Notes: generated by a model not told the origin, from the sequence alone. Positions 9,422 through 19,641 are shown, counted from the first letter of the stretch. The stretch is 64,000 nt of DNA from Photobacterium kishitanii (GCF_003026355.1 NZ_PYON01000007.1:124001-188000); one strand, 5' to 3'. Made by a program: numbers and translations.

Positions 9422-10087
9422 TTAAGCGATGTTATTTTTTTTTATGCGTTTAATGAGCCAACTACTGAAAAGGCTTATGATCGCTATACCTAACGTAATG
9501 AAAGGAGCAACCATTAATACCATGGTCGTTACACGAGCGACACTTTCAGGTAGTAGTGTCAGTAAGTAGCCTAGTCCAGTTAATACTAATACCCAAGCAG
9601 TTGCACTTAGCCAAGCAAATCGAAAGAAATGCGCTTGGTTCTTGATTCGAAATCCCATCATTAAAGGTAATAAAGGCCGCACAACTGGAATAAATCGTGC
9701 AGCAAATAATGCCACAATACCATGTCGAATAAGCAGTTTATCTACTGTTTGCATTCGATGAGGTGGAACCATATCTACCCATCGCTTTACTTTTGGCAAA
9801 TGATCAAGCCAACGGCCTTGTAAGTAAGCTAACCAACTGCCAATTGCAGCGGCAACAATTAATAAAAATACAATCAGTTTGAAATCAATGATTCCCATTG
9901 CACCCAGTGTGCCAGCTAAAATAACAATACTGTCGCAAGGTAGCGGTGCTGCTGGTAAAAATGCGCTTTCTAACCAAATAACAAAGGTGACACAAAAATA
10001 AATCATTACAATACTTTCAGGGTTTTGTAATGCTGCAAAATCTTGTTGCCATAGCGCTGAAAAAATAGATACAAATGAATCAAGCAT
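9422..10087 (-). CDS. DedA family integral membrane protein
   Basis: This 221-residue protein has five or six hydrophobic segments and the DedA pattern. DedA proteins support envelope integrity and proton-motive force; several have been implicated in undecaprenyl-phosphate or phospholipid flipping. The first signature reads ESAFLPAAPLPCDSIV, where most relatives have PGE or PGD; here a Cys replaces the Gly. The second signature is RFIPVVRPLLPLMMG, with Val where RFIPGxR is usual. The C-terminus is basic (IKRIKKNNIA), as expected facing the cytoplasm. Its ATG lies inside the 3' end of the upstream small secreted protein gene, so the two are probably cotranslated. Confidence 0.85.
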   Translation of the reverse strand: MLDSFVSIFSALWQQDFAALQNPESIVMIYFCVTFVIWLESAFLPAAPLPCDSIVILAGTLGAMGIIDFKLIVFLLIVAAAIGSWLAYLQGRWLDHLPKVKRWVDMVPPHRMQTVDKLLIRHGIVALFAARFIPVVRPLLPLMMGFRIKNQAHFFRFAWLSATAWVLVLTGLGYLLTLLPESVARVTTMVLMVAPFITLGIAIISLFSSWLIKRIKKNNIA

Positions 10088-10502
10088 CTATGTAGTCCTT
10101 GTAGTCAGAGTCATAATTAAAGTAAATGTCGCGGTAATTGAGTAATCTTAACTGCCTACGACTATGGGTGAAACGGTATTGAAAATTAGCAAGTGCAAGA
10201 GGTGGATACCGTTGGCGCTTAGCGCAATGACTTATTGTTTTGTGTAAGTATAGGACGACATTGTTGTCACAATTTAGAACAGGAACAAAATTCTTTTTCT
10301 CTGTTTTTGATAACTGTCGTGTTTTATGATTATTATTCGATAAAATAACGACATTATTGTTCCAGTTTTCTTGATTACTGGTAAGGCTAAAGACTGAAAC
10401 TTTATGTAAAGCATATTGAGGAGTTGTTGCAGGCACAGTCATACTCGTTGCGCTTATTAATAAAACGCTTAGCAGTAAGCTAAATAGAGTAAGGTAACCC
10501 AT
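10080..10502 (-). CDS. Small secreted or membrane-tethered protein of unknown function
   Basis: The 140-residue product begins MGYLTLFSLLLSVLLISATS, a hydrophobic stretch that looks like a signal peptide or N-terminal anchor. The rest is polar, with many Asn, Arg and Tyr residues, two Cys (in LNCDNN and ISHCAKR) and an acidic Tyr-rich end (YNYDSDYKDYIDA). I recognise no domain. The ATG at 10502 is preceded by an in-frame TTG, which I do not use. The eight-base overlap with dedA indicates a two-gene operon, so it may act with the DedA protein at the inner membrane; that link is inference. Confidence 0.6.
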   Translation of the reverse strand: MGYLTLFSLLLSVLLISATSMTVPATTPQYALHKVSVFSLTSNQENWNNNVVILSNNNHKTRQLSKTEKKNFVPVLNCDNNVVLYLHKTISHCAKRQRYPPLALANFQYRFTHSRRQLRLLNYRDIYFNYDSDYKDYIDA

Positions 10503-10626
10503 CAATAGTATCGCCCAAGTATAAAAAACACTCTTTTACTGAAATTTATAACCAAAGGCAATGTTTTTATAAGAAATTGTAATGGAAATGAATTATTGAT
10601 TATACTTCTTATTGGTTATTCTATGA

Positions 10627-10663
10627 ATTATAAAGAAAAAGCTTCAGTCATTAACTGAAGCTT
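10627..10663 (-). terminator. Intrinsic terminator of the hdeD-like gene
   Basis: A perfect 10-base stem AAGCTTCAGT/ACTGAAGCTT (10639-10648 with 10654-10663) is followed on the minus strand by a U-rich tail. It lies 27 bases after the stop codon at 10690. Confidence 0.85.
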
Positions 10664-10689
10664 GAATGTTTTTTATTGAATGTTAGTAC

Positions 10690-11247
10690 TTACTTATGAA
10701 GCGCTTTTTTCATTTGTGAACCGATGAAAATAAAGCTAATTCCTTCAAATATTAACGAAACACCAACAAAAATTCCTAAGAGTGACATTGAAAACTCAGG
10801 GTTATGCATTAAATTAAAGAAATAAACCCCAATTGCAGTTGATAATAAACCACTAAATACAATCCAACGCCAACCAGCAAGGTGCTCGCGGCTACTGAAA
10901 CCAAATACCATTCGCGTAATACCATTAAATACCATGGTAGCAATCATAAGAACGGTAATAGTCACCAAGCCAATAAAGGGTTGTCCTAGGATGAATAAGC
11001 CACCAATGAGGTAAAAAAGGGCACTAATGACATACCAAATTTTGGTTTTCCATTGTGGAATACTAAAAGTGTGGTAAACCTGCACTAACCCGATCACTAA
11101 AAAGATCACACCAATAATGGTTGTAATAGTCATACCAGCAGCAACCGGTAAGCTAATGGCAAAAATACCCGCAAGTGCAACAATCACACCTACGATGACA
11201 AACCATTTCCAACCTTTTGTAAGTAAATTCTTCACTGGATTTTCCAT
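10690..11247 (-). CDS. HdeD family membrane protein (DUF308)
   Basis: The 185-residue protein has six predicted membrane segments arranged as three hairpins, each with the Gly-rich DUF308 pattern (for example VIVALAGIFAISLPVAAGM and LIGGLFILGQPFIGL). E. coli HdeD is an inner-membrane protein linked to acid resistance at high cell density; function in this group is not established and the name marks family only. The C-terminus is basic. The ATG follows AAAGGGA at good spacing. A terminator lies downstream and about 310 bases separate it from the next gene upstream, so it is probably transcribed alone. Confidence 0.8.
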   Translation of the reverse strand: MENPVKNLLTKGWKWFVIVGVIVALAGIFAISLPVAAGMTITTIIGVIFLVIGLVQVYHTFSIPQWKTKIWYVISALFYLIGGLFILGQPFIGLVTITVLMIATMVFNGITRMVFGFSSREHLAGWRWIVFSGLLSTAIGVYFFNLMHNPEFSMSLLGIFVGVSLIFEGISFIFIGSQMKKALHK

Positions 11248-11560
11248 ATTATTTCCCTTTAATTAAATGACTAATGTTAATTAGCGACTAGTAAGTGATT
11301 GCTATTTAAGGATGTATTTCATTTTTAAATAGTAGACTGAACAATAATAATTACTAGGTATAAAATGCAGCTAATTAGCAATATAAGTTTTTGATGGCGC
11401 GATATATATAGAGAGAAGATAAAGAGGTGAGAGTTAGATCGATTAATCGTGAAATCTTGCGTATGGGAATGAAAAATGGTGTTAGTTGTTTCTCAAAAGA
11501 AGGTTTGTTAACAATAAAACTCCAAAATGATGGAGTTTTATTGTTATAACAAAGCAACAG
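11248..11560. other. Gap between the hdeD-like gene and the DUF2062 gene
   Basis: About 313 AT-rich bases without a credible gene; short frames here lack a ribosome site and protein-like composition. The right end holds the terminator of the DUF2062 gene at 11511-11544, and the left end should carry the hdeD-like promoter. Confidence 0.5.
11511..11544 (-). terminator. Intrinsic terminator of the DUF2062 gene
   Basis: A perfect 14-base stem, ACAATAAAACTCCA with TGGAGTTTTATTGT, surrounds a six-base loop just after the stop at 11561. The U run is within the 3' arm. Confidence 0.75.
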
Positions 11561-12085
11561 TTAGTGGGTTTTAGGAATACGGAACTTACGCTTATTCCAG
11601 CTACGTACAACCGAGTAGCGCCATAACCATCGAATACCAAAATAACCGATTAAAGCGCTTAAGACGCTACAGATAAAGCAGCCCAATAAGAATGGAGGAC
11701 CGATTTGACTCATTTGATTTAACAGGAAATCCCAAGTTAGCTCAAAATGAAATCCAACATCAGGACTATGTAAAACCCAAGCGCCTAGTTTGTAGGCACC
11801 GTAAAATAGTACCGGCATAGTCACGGGGTTGCTGACCCATACTAATGCTACAGAGAGCGGTAAATTTACGCCAAACATAATAGCTAGGCCTGCAGCCATT
11901 AACATTTGACTTGGAAGTGGAACAAAAGCCATGAATAACCCGACAGCAAATGCGCCAGATGCTGAGCGACGATTTAGGCACCATAGGTTAGGGTTATAAA
12001 GTAGATTTCCAAATATTTTTAACGCTTTTTGGCGTTTAATTACTTCATGGCTAGGCAGAAATTTTTTAATGAAATGTCTTGGCAT
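11561..12085 (-). CDS. DUF2062 family membrane protein
   Basis: This 174-residue protein carries the DUF2062 core: a basic N-terminus, then SASGAFAVGLFMAFVPLPSQ, hydrophobic segments and WVSNPVTMPVLFYGAYKLGA, and a final membrane segment with a basic tail (RSWNKRKFRIPKTH). Two or three membrane helices are likely. Biochemical function of the family is unknown. It is divergent from comEC with only 31 bases between the two start codons, so the two promoters must overlap or lie partly within coding DNA. Confidence 0.8.
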   Translation of the reverse strand: MPRHFIKKFLPSHEVIKRQKALKIFGNLLYNPNLWCLNRRSASGAFAVGLFMAFVPLPSQMLMAAGLAIMFGVNLPLSVALVWVSNPVTMPVLFYGAYKLGAWVLHSPDVGFHFELTWDFLLNQMSQIGPPFLLGCFICSVLSALIGYFGIRWLWRYSVVRSWNKRKFRIPKTH

Positions 12086-12116
12086 AATAATTTTTTTTCA
12101 AACTGGCTAAGGCCAT

Positions 12117-14429
12117 ATGGTTCAAATATTTATAGCGAGTATAAGCGGATTTCTGTCGTTACATTTTTTCAATGTATTACCACCATATTGGGCTTTACTA
12201 TTAATCATAGTAATCGGTGTCATTATATTTATGGTGTATCGAAATGTTATTGTTATTAGCTTTTCGCTCGCTATATCATGGGCTGTTTTTGATGCTAATC
12301 AATATATTAACGATATAGATAGTATTCCAAAAAACAGAACTAATATTATCATAGATGTAAGCGTTAGTACGCTTTTTAATGAAAATATACCCACTGAGCA
12401 TTTTGAGGTGAAGGTGCTTAATTTGCACTCACAGAATGTTGATTTTGTTTTTCCACTAAGATTGATGGTGGTCTGGAAAGATCCGCCGCAATTGAAACAA
12501 GGACAAATATGGCGTTTACCCGTAAGATTGAGTCGTATTGTTGGACGAGTCAATCAAGCTGGATTTGATGGTGAGCAATATGCACTAAGCCGTAGTATTC
12601 ATGGTAGTGCCGTTGTGATAAACGGTGACGCGTTGCCAATAAGATTATCATCTTCGGTGTCAGTACGGCAGCAATGGTTAGATAAAATTACCCCGTTGTT
12701 AAAAAGCACTAACAATCAAAGCTATTTAACCGCCTTAACCTTTGGACTTAGAGATGGACTTAAGGCCCAAGATTGGGTGTATTTACGTGATAGTGGCTTA
12801 GCGCATTTATTAGCCATTTCAGGGTTACATATTGGGCTAGCAATGTTAATGGGGTGGTGGTTAGGCTATTTATTGAGGTTATGCCTTCCACAAACGTACT
12901 ATTGGCTGTGGTTACCTTTACTGAGTGGATTAATTTTTGCTTTAGGCTACGCGTGGTTGGCTGGATTTAGTTTGCCGACTATTCGTGCATTATTGATGTG
13001 TTTAATCGTCGGCATTTTAAGAATAACGGCAATTTATTGGCTACCTTGGCAAGTTTTGTTAATCACTTTAGGGTTATGTTTGCTGTGGGATCCCTTTGTT
13101 AGTTATAGCGCCGGATTTTGGCTATCTTTTGGTGCGGTTATCATCTTTTTAGTCATGATTATGACTGAGAATTCGCCAGTTTTAGCAAATTTAGCGTGGT
13201 ATCAGCGCTGCTATCAACGAATAAAGTATCTCTGTAAATTGCAAGGGTATTTATTGTTATTAATGTTACCGATGCAGTGGTGGTGGTTTGGTGGAGTATC
13301 TTTAGCTGCACCATTGACGAATTTAATTGCTGTTCCTTGGTTAAGTATTATTACGGTTCCTTTAGTGTTAATTGGTGCGATCACTCCATGGTGGCCTTGG
13401 TTGTCGTCATGGTGTTGGCTAGTTGCTGACTTTTCTTTACTACCCGTTCTTAAAATTGCCGCATGGAGTCATGGTGCATGGATGATGTTACCTGCTTCGA
13501 TAACGCCATGGTTAGTGTTGGTCGCAATAATTACGGTGTCGTGGCCATTATTCCCCTTGAGGCATTTTCGGTGGTTTTACAGCAGTATTATTTTTATTGT
13601 ATTGAGTTGGCGGTGGGAAAACGATAACCAGAAACCGTCATTATGGACGCTTAGCGTGTTAGATGTAGGGCATGGGTTAGCAGTATTAATACAAAACCAA
13701 CAACGTGTATTTGTTTATGATACCGGTAATGTTTGGGATGAAAATAGCATTGCAAAGTCAGTTATTGCACCGATATTGGCGGATAAGGGAATAACAACTA
13801 TTGATGGGCTAGTTTTGAGTCATGCTGATAGCGATCATGCTGGCGGTAGTGATTATCTTATAGATCGTTATCAACCTTTAGAAAAATACAGTAGCGATCA
13901 CCGCTTAGGTTTTTCTGAGTGTATAACCGGACAAACATGGCAATGGCAAGGACTTGAATTTGTCGTTAAGTGGCCACCTAAAGCAACGCCACGAGCCGCT
14001 AATTCAGATTCTTGTGTTATTCGCGTTCAGGCTATAAATGGTAACGGACCGAGTATCTTATTGACTGGAGATATTGACGCTAAGTCTGAACTAGTGATGT
14101 TAATGCAGGATCAAGATTGGCAATCCGATATTATAATTGTACCACACCATGGCAGCAGTAGTTCTTCAACACAAACTTTACTTGATGCAGTACAACCATC
14201 GTTAGCTGTTGTGTCTATTGGTTATTTTAACCCTTGGGGATTACCGTCAGCAACGATTGCTGCACGTTATCAAACGAATAATATTGATTGGATTAGTACT
14301 CAAGATAGTGGCCAAGTAACGGTGACAATGAGTAATAATAGCTACAGCGTAAAACAATACCGTTATCATTACTCTCAAACATGGTACAGGCCACAATGGT
14401 TAGCAAAACAATTAAATAACAGTTATTGA
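12117..14429 (+). CDS. comEC: ComEC/Rec2 DNA-uptake channel
   Basis: ComEC forms the inner-membrane channel that takes single-stranded DNA into the cytoplasm during natural transformation. The 770-residue protein has an N-terminal soluble region between membrane helices, the competence core with HLLAISGLHIGLAM near residue 231 and about ten membrane segments, and a C-terminal metallo-beta-lactamase domain with SHADSDHAGG near 568 and PHHGSSSSS near 675, thought to degrade the non-transported strand. The ATG at 12117 follows AAGG at short spacing. Length is typical for Vibrionaceae. It is followed by msbA, as in E. coli (ycaI-msbA). The organism is therefore likely to be transformable if the pilus genes are present elsewhere. 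Confidence 0.93.
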   Translation: MVQIFIASISGFLSLHFFNVLPPYWALLLIIVIGVIIFMVYRNVIVISFSLAISWAVFDANQYINDIDSIPKNRTNIIIDVSVSTLFNENIPTEHFEVKVLNLHSQNVDFVFPLRLMVVWKDPPQLKQGQIWRLPVRLSRIVGRVNQAGFDGEQYALSRSIHGSAVVINGDALPIRLSSSVSVRQQWLDKITPLLKSTNNQSYLTALTFGLRDGLKAQDWVYLRDSGLAHLLAISGLHIGLAMLMGWWLGYLLRLCLPQTYYWLWLPLLSGLIFALGYAWLAGFSLPTIRALLMCLIVGILRITAIYWLPWQVLLITLGLCLLWDPFVSYSAGFWLSFGAVIIFLVMIMTENSPVLANLAWYQRCYQRIKYLCKLQGYLLLLMLPMQWWWFGGVSLAAPLTNLIAVPWLSIITVPLVLIGAITPWWPWLSSWCWLVADFSLLPVLKIAAWSHGAWMMLPASITPWLVLVAIITVSWPLFPLRHFRWFYSSIIFIVLSWRWENDNQKPSLWTLSVLDVGHGLAVLIQNQQRVFVYDTGNVWDENSIAKSVIAPILADKGITTIDGLVLSHADSDHAGGSDYLIDRYQPLEKYSSDHRLGFSECITGQTWQWQGLEFVVKWPPKATPRAANSDSCVIRVQAINGNGPSILLTGDIDAKSELVMLMQDQDWQSDIIIVPHHGSSSSSTQTLLDAVQPSLAVVSIGYFNPWGLPSATIAARYQTNNIDWISTQDSGQVTVTMSNNSYSVKQYRYHYSQTWYRPQWLAKQLNNSY

Positions 14430-14554
14430 CTGTGCTGACTGTTGTTTTTATGAGCAGAAAAAGCCCTTTAATAAAAAAGGATTGTGGACAAATTTGGTTG
14501 ATAGCAATCTTAAGGGTAGAATAGAGACACTGTATTTTATCAATATTGGCATTC

Positions 14555-16312
14555 ATGACGCAATTAACAGAAAAATCAACCAAAGATACTTATAAAAGAC
14601 TATGGCCTTATATCAAGATCTATAAAGCAGGTATTATTGTCGCTGTTATTGCGCTGATTATTAATGCTGCTGGTGATACCTTGATGCTGTCGATGCTCAA
14701 ACCGTTGCTTGATAAAAGTTTTGGTGGCTTTGACAGTATGGACTCAGGTTTCCTTGCCATGATGCCTATTTATCTTGTTGGCTTAATGATCATGCGTGGC
14801 GCTAGTGGTTTTGTATCCACTTACTGCTTATCGTGGGTTTCCGGTAATGTTGTAATGAGTTTACGCCGAGAACTCTTTCAGCATTTCATGAAAATGCCAG
14901 TGGCGTTCTTTGATAAAGAAGCATCTGGGGCATTATTATCACGTATTACTTATGACTCTGAGCAAGTCGCTTCTGCAACCAGTAGTGCATTAGTAAGTAT
15001 TGTCCGTGAAGGCGCCTCTATTATTGGCTTAATGATATTGATGTTTTGGAATAGCTGGCAGTTATCGGCTATTTTGATCGTCATTGCGCCTATCGTTGCT
15101 ATTAGTATTAGTATTGTTTCAAAACGTTTTCGAAAAATCTCACGTAGTATGCAAGAGGCGATGGGGTCTGTGACTTCTTCGGCGGAGCAAATGCTAAAAG
15201 GCCATAAAGTTGTATTAAGTTATGGTGGTCAAGAAGTAGAGAAGCACCGTTTTGATTATGTAAGTAATTTAATGCGTCGCCAATCGATGAAACTGGTTTC
15301 TGCGCAGGCTATTGCCAATCCAATCATCCAGCTTATTGCTTCTTCTGCTTTAGTGGTGGTATTAATTCTTGCGAATACACCATCATTACGCGACTCATTA
15401 ACGCCGGGTACTTTTGCAGTAGTATTTGGTGCGATGTTTGGCTTAATGCGTCCATTGAAATCATTAACGAATGTGACCTCTCAATTCCAACGTGGTATGG
15501 CTGCGTGTCATACATTGTTTGATTTGATGGATTTAGAAACAGAAAAAGATACTGGTAAGCATGAAGTTGAGCGAGTTAAAGGTGATGTGTCAGTACAAAA
15601 TGTTACTTTTACTTACCCAACCAAAGACACGCCAGCGCTACGTAATGTGAGCTTTGAACTCCCTGCGGGTAAAACGGTTGCACTTGTCGGTCGTTCTGGC
15701 TCAGGTAAAAGTACCATTGCTAATTTGTTGACCCGTTTTTACGATATTGATTCGGGCGCACTACGTTTAGATAATGTTGAGCTACAAGATTACACTTTAT
15801 TGAACTTACGCTCTCAAGTTGCAGTTGTATCGCAAAACGTCCATTTATTTAATGACACGATTGCTAATAATATTGCTTATGCCAGTGGCGAAGCATACAC
15901 CCGTGCAGATATTGAACGTGTAGCAGAACTTGCTTATGCCATGGACTTTATAAAAGACATGGAGCATGGACTTGATACTGTTATTGGTGAAAATGGTGTG
16001 AGTTTATCTGGTGGTCAACGTCAGCGTCTTGCCATTGCACGCGCATTGTTACGTAATGCCCCAGTATTGGTGCTTGATGAAGCAACCTCTGCTTTAGATA
16101 CCGAATCTGAACGTGCTATTCAGCAGGCATTGGATGAGTTGCAAAAAGATCGCACAGTATTAGTGATTGCTCACCGTTTGTCGACGATTGAAAATGCTGA
16201 TCAGATCTTAGTGGTCGATGATGGTGAAATTATTGAGCGTGGTACACATGGTGAATTAATTAGTCATGACGGTGCTTATGCGCAACTTCATCGTATTCAA
16301 TTTGGTGATTAA
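14555..16312 (+). CDS. msbA: Lipid A export ATP-binding/permease protein MsbA
   Basis: MsbA flips core-lipid A from the inner to the outer leaflet of the inner membrane. The 585-residue half-transporter has six membrane helices in the first 320 residues and an ABC domain with Walker [10 protein letters not shown] near residue 379, signature [10 protein letters not shown] near 484, Walker [13 protein letters not shown] near 504 and switch His in IAHRLS. The start is the ATG at 14555 ([10 protein letters not shown]); a TTG nine bases upstream is less likely. It leads the operon msbA-lpxK-ycaR-kdsB, in which all genes overlap or nearly touch and which builds and exports lipid A and Kdo. Confidence 0.97.
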   Translation: MTQLTEKSTKDTYKRLWPYIKIYKAGIIVAVIALIINAAGDTLMLSMLKPLLDKSFGGFDSMDSGFLAMMPIYLVGLMIMRGASGFVSTYCLSWVSGNVVMSLRRELFQHFMKMPVAFFDKEASGALLSRITYDSEQVASATSSALVSIVREGASIIGLMILMFWNSWQLSAILIVIAPIVAISISIVSKRFRKISRSMQEAMGSVTSSAEQMLKGHKVVLSYGGQEVEKHRFDYVSNLMRRQSMKLVSAQAIANPIIQLIASSALVVVLILANTPSLRDSLTPGTFAVVFGAMFGLMRPLKSLTNVTSQFQRGMAACHTLFDLMDLETEKDTGKHEVERVKGDVSVQNVTFTYPTKDTPALRNVSFELPAGKTVALVGRSGSGKSTIANLLTRFYDIDSGALRLDNVELQDYTLLNLRSQVAVVSQNVHLFNDTIANNIAYASGEAYTRADIERVAELAYAMDFIKDMEHGLDTVIGENGVSLSGGQRQRLAIARALLRNAPVLVLDEATSALDTESERAIQQALDELQKDRTVLVIAHRLSTIENADQILVVDDGEIIERGTHGELISHDGAYAQLHRIQFGD

Positions 16313-16314
16313 TT

Positions 16315-17349
16315 GTGGCGGCATTGATTGAAGCTATGTGGTATCAACCTGTTCTTAAAGGTAAAGCACAGGTTGTCTATTTACTGTTATGGCCATTATT
16401 GTGGCCTCTCAGTTTGTTATTTGGTTTATTAAGCCGTCGTAAGCGACAGCAATACGCTAATGGCAAAAAAATAGCATATCGAGCCCCGGTGCCGGTTGTT
16501 ATTGTCGGTAATATTACCGCTGGTGGTAATGGTAAAACGCCAGTAGTGGTGTGGTTAGTCGAACAGCTACTAGCACAAGGGTTAAAACCTGGTGTTGTCT
16601 CACGTGGTTACGGCGGTAAAGCACCGTATTATCCGTATTTTGTTGATCATGATACCAGCACCAATATTGCAGGTGATGAGCCAGTACTTATTCGCCGTAG
16701 GACAGGGGTGCCAGTTGCTGTTGCTCCCGTTCGCAGTGATGCAGTAAAGCTACTATTAAAGCATGATGTTGATGTCATTATTACTGATGATGGGCTACAA
16801 CATTATGCGCTTGCACGTGATATTGAATTAGTTGTCATTGATGGCCAACGCCGATTTGGTAATCAACATTTATTGCCATTGGGACCATTGCGTGAATCGT
16901 GTCAGCGTTTAAATGAGGTTGATTTTTTAATTTGCAATGGTGGTAAAGCGGATACTGATGAAGCAGCAATGCATTTAGCACCGTCAGAATTAATCAATAT
17001 TAAAACTGGCGCTCGTTGTGCTGCTACTTCTTTAACCGCCGTTGTGGCGATGGCTGGTATTGGTAATCCTGCGAGATATTTTGCGACATTAGATGCGTTA
17101 GGAGTAAAGCCTGTTGTGTGTCAGCCTTTTGCTGATCACCAACCATTTACTCATCAAACATTGTTCGATTTAGCCCAACAAGGGCAACATTTAGTTATGA
17201 CTGAAAAAGATGCGGTAAAATGTTACCCATTTGCTGAGGATAATTGGTGGTATCTGCCTGTTGATGCAGTTATTTCCGAGCCACAAGCATCAGCTATTAT
17301 TAAACGGATTATAGAGGTTAAGGAAAAGTATGGATCACCGTCTGCTTGA
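16315..17349 (+). CDS. lpxK: Tetraacyldisaccharide 4'-kinase LpxK
   Basis: LpxK phosphorylates the 4' position of the lipid A disaccharide precursor. The 344-residue protein shows an N-terminal membrane segment, then the P-loop region [44 protein letters not shown] and [13 protein letters not shown] use GTG at 16315, two bases after the msbA stop. E. coli LpxK aligns from about the LIEAMW segment, so a TTG at 16324 is an equally possible start. The 3' end overlaps ycaR by 20 bases. Confidence 0.95.
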   Translation: MAALIEAMWYQPVLKGKAQVVYLLLWPLLWPLSLLFGLLSRRKRQQYANGKKIAYRAPVPVVIVGNITAGGNGKTPVVVWLVEQLLAQGLKPGVVSRGYGGKAPYYPYFVDHDTSTNIAGDEPVLIRRRTGVPVAVAPVRSDAVKLLLKHDVDVIITDDGLQHYALARDIELVVIDGQRRFGNQHLLPLGPLRESCQRLNEVDFLICNGGKADTDEAAMHLAPSELINIKTGARCAATSLTAVVAMAGIGNPARYFATLDALGVKPVVCQPFADHQPFTHQTLFDLAQQGQHLVMTEKDAVKCYPFAEDNWWYLPVDAVISEPQASAIIKRIIEVKEKYGSPSA

Positions 17350-17509
17350 AATCGTTGCTTGCCCTGTATGTAAAGGTAAGTTGAATTTCGATAAAGAAAA
17401 TAATGAATTAGTGTGTAAGTTTGATCGTCTTGCTTATCCTATCGATGACGGTATTCCAGTCTTACTTGATTCTGAAGCGCGTACATTAAGCTCTGATGAG
17501 GTTAAGTAA
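17330..17509 (+). CDS. ycaR: YcaR, Trm112-like UPF0434 protein
   Basis: This 59-residue protein begins [20 protein letters not shown] and contains [16 protein letters not shown], the standard UPF0434/Trm112-like pattern. CPVC resembles half a zinc site, and the second Cys pair of full zinc ribbons is reduced to one Cys (LVCKFDRL). The ATG lies inside lpxK and the TAA overlaps the kdsB ATG by one base. The lpxK-ycaR-kdsB order is conserved in enterobacteria and vibrios. The cellular role is not known to me. Confidence 0.93.
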   Translation: MDHRLLEIVACPVCKGKLNFDKENNELVCKFDRLAYPIDDGIPVLLDSEARTLSSDEVK

Positions 17510-18255
17510 TGGCATTTACTGTTATTATTCCAGCACGTTATCAATCAACTCGTTTACCGGGTAAGCCGTTAGCAGATATTGCGGGCAAACCAATGGTACA
17601 ATGGGTATATGAGCAAGCGTGTAAATCTGGTGCAGATCAAGTGATTGTGGCAACAGATGATCAGCGTATTGTTGATGTTGTACAAGGCTTTGGTGGTGAA
17701 GTATGTTTAACACGTGCTGATCACCAATCAGGCACTGAACGTTTAGCTGAAGTCGTGGCTAAATATCAACTTGCTGATGATCATATTGTGGTTAATGTGC
17801 AAGGTGATGAACCACTTATCCCTGATACGATTATTCGCCAAGTTGCAGACAATATTGCGCACTTTAATGCACCGATGGCAACTTTAGCGGTAGAAATCGA
17901 TCATCATGATGAGATTTTTAATCCTAATGCCGTAAAGGTTGTGACGGATAAAGACGGTTACGCACTGTACTTTAGTCGCGCTGCGATTCCTTGGGATCGT
18001 GATAATTTTGCCCAGCAACCGCGTATTGTTCATCATAACCTTTTACGCCATATTGGGATTTATGCTTACCGTGCAGGGTTTATTAATACGTATATTAATT
18101 GGCAGCCAAGCCCACTGGAACATATTGAATCATTAGAGCAACTGCGAGTGCTTTGGTATGGTGAGAAAATTCATGTTGATGTCGCAATTGATGCGCCACC
18201 AGCAGGGGTTGATACACCTGAAGATTTAGAAAAAGTGCGTCAGTTAGTTGGCTAA
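17509..18255 (+). CDS. kdsB: 3-deoxy-manno-octulosonate cytidylyltransferase (CMP-Kdo synthetase)
   Basis: KdsB activates Kdo with CTP to CMP-Kdo, the donor for the inner LPS core. The 248-residue protein carries [20 protein letters not shown] at its N-terminus, the nucleotide-binding start of the family, then [10 protein letters not shown] near residue 97 and [14 protein letters not shown] toward the C-terminus. Length is normal. The ATG shares a base with the ycaR stop, and a terminator closes the operon 30 bases after the stop. Confidence 0.97.
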   Translation: MAFTVIIPARYQSTRLPGKPLADIAGKPMVQWVYEQACKSGADQVIVATDDQRIVDVVQGFGGEVCLTRADHQSGTERLAEVVAKYQLADDHIVVNVQGDEPLIPDTIIRQVADNIAHFNAPMATLAVEIDHHDEIFNPNAVKVVTDKDGYALYFSRAAIPWDRDNFAQQPRIVHHNLLRHIGIYAYRAGFINTYINWQPSPLEHIESLEQLRVLWYGEKIHVDVAIDAPPAGVDTPEDLEKVRQLVG

Positions 18256-18283
18256 TTAGCTCACAAAGTTAATACTGCATAAT

Positions 18284-18315
18284 AAAAAACCGAGTATCGT
18301 TTACTCGGTTTTTTT
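18284..18315. terminator. Bidirectional terminator between kdsB and the RRM gene
   Basis: The stem ACCGAGTA/TACTCGGT (18289-18296 with 18302-18309) is flanked by A and T runs, so it can end both the kdsB operon and the convergent RNA-binding protein gene. Confidence 0.88.
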
Positions 18316-18342
18316 GTCTTTAAATTAATCTACGGAAGTAGT

Positions 18343-18579
18343 TTATTCAGCGATTTTTACACGAATACGGCTTTTATCAACCATCATTTCATGAAGTGCT
18401 TTCATTGCGCGAATTGCTTGCTCGTCATCAGCCATTTCAACAAATGCAAATCCTTTTGACTTACCTGTTTTTTCGTCTAATACAAGGTTACACGCACTAA
18501 TTTTGCCAAATTCTTCAAACATTTTATGAATTTGAACTTCAGCTGTGCTGCGAGAAAGGTTACGGATTAAAAGTTTCAT
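18343..18579 (-). CDS. Small RRM-type RNA-binding protein
   Basis: The 78-residue protein is a single RNA-recognition motif: RNP2 LLIRNL at residues 3-8 and RNP1 KGFAFVEM at about 42-49, with both aromatic positions kept as Phe. Single-RRM proteins occur in cyanobacteria and many marine gammaproteobacteria, some cold-inducible; the RNA targets are generally unknown. No other domain is present. The gene stands alone, convergent with kdsB across a shared terminator. Confidence 0.9.
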   Translation of the reverse strand: MKLLIRNLSRSTAEVQIHKMFEEFGKISACNLVLDEKTGKSKGFAFVEMADDEQAIRAMKALHEMMVDKSRIRVKIAE

Positions 18580-18720
18580 GAATTAAATTCTTAATTAAGT
18601 AATAAGAGATTATTTTACCATGAAATAAAGCAAAGCATATTGAGATTAGAATGAAATAATAAGATTAAAGTAATTCTTGAACAGTATTACTTTAATAGTT
18701 ATGCAAAAAGCGAACTGAGA

Positions 18721-18760
18721 AAAAAAAGCCAGATACCTCATAATGTGGGATCTGACTTTA
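18721..18760 (-). terminator. Intrinsic terminator of elyC
   Basis: On the minus strand AAAGTCAGAT pairs with ATCTGGCTTT (one G-U pair) and runs into seven consecutive Ts, 33 bases after the elyC stop. Confidence 0.8.
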
Positions 18761-18792
18761 AATTAATTAACTAAAATATGACATTGTAAAAC

Positions 18793-19599
18793 CTATAAAG
18801 TCTCTGGTTTTACCTTTTCTGCCTGTAGATGCTCAGTTTTTGGGTCTAACAGTTTGCTGGTAATACGTTGCCATAATTGCCCTAAACGCTCATGTTCAAC
18901 AATTTCCATTTGAGTCAGAGAGGTTGCATTAGGAATGAAATTACGCATTTTATTACTCGCTCTAAAGTTAGTTGGTGCTGCAATTGGCTGCAATCCTGCT
19001 TGATGGAAATAATAAAGTGCACGTGACATTTGGCTAGCAGATGTTACTAGAATCATATTCTTATCTTTAACGACATCGGCGGCTTGGAAAGCTTCTTCTT
19101 TCGTGTCTTTTGTTGACTCAAATAATAAAATATCACGCTTATTTACACCTAGTGCTATTGCTAAGTGAGCCATTAAACGCGCGTGGCTAATACCATGAGA
19201 AGCAATCCCCCCGAATCCTGATAAGATCAGCTTGGCGTCAGGATACATGCGGAAAATACGGATCCCTTCGACTAAACGAGTAATAGCGGTTGGAGATAAC
19301 TCTGAGGTTATAGGGAAGGTTTTATCAATTACTTGACCACTGCCTAATACCATTACGTAGCTAATAGGTTTAGTGGTACTCACAAATGCTGGGTTTTCTT
19401 GTTCTAATGGTCGTAGTAACGATGTTGTTAATGGTTGGAATGAACATAAAAAGATACCGATCAAAGAGACACTAACCAAAATCGAGGCTAACTTTTTTTG
19501 GCGTGTAAACCACAGTACGCATAAACCAATAGCGCCGACTAATAATAGAAACGGGAGCGGCATTAGTATCGCAGAGATGATTTTTTTTAGTATAAACAT
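18793..19599 (-). CDS. elyC: Envelope biogenesis factor ElyC (DUF218)
   Basis: ElyC (YcbC) is an inner-membrane protein with a DUF218 domain needed in E. coli for normal peptidoglycan and envelope assembly at low temperature. The 268-residue protein has two N-terminal membrane helices (about residues 9-30 and 36-55), then the DUF218 core with YVMVLGSGQ, ITRLVEGIRIFRMYPDAKLI and a Rossmann-like ILLFESTKDTKEEA / LVTSASQMSRAL. The tail is polar and basic. It is divergent from cmoM, the same arrangement as in E. coli. Confidence 0.92.
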   Translation of the reverse strand: MFILKKIISAILMPLPFLLLVGAIGLCVLWFTRQKKLASILVSVSLIGIFLCSFQPLTTSLLRPLEQENPAFVSTTKPISYVMVLGSGQVIDKTFPITSELSPTAITRLVEGIRIFRMYPDAKLILSGFGGIASHGISHARLMAHLAIALGVNKRDILLFESTKDTKEEAFQAADVVKDKNMILVTSASQMSRALYYFHQAGLQPIAAPTNFRASNKMRNFIPNATSLTQMEIVEHERLGQLWQRITSKLLDPKTEHLQAEKVKPETL

Positions 19600-19641
19600 A
19601 ATATGTCGTCCGAAATTTCAGCAGTTGAGCAATAAAACCGA

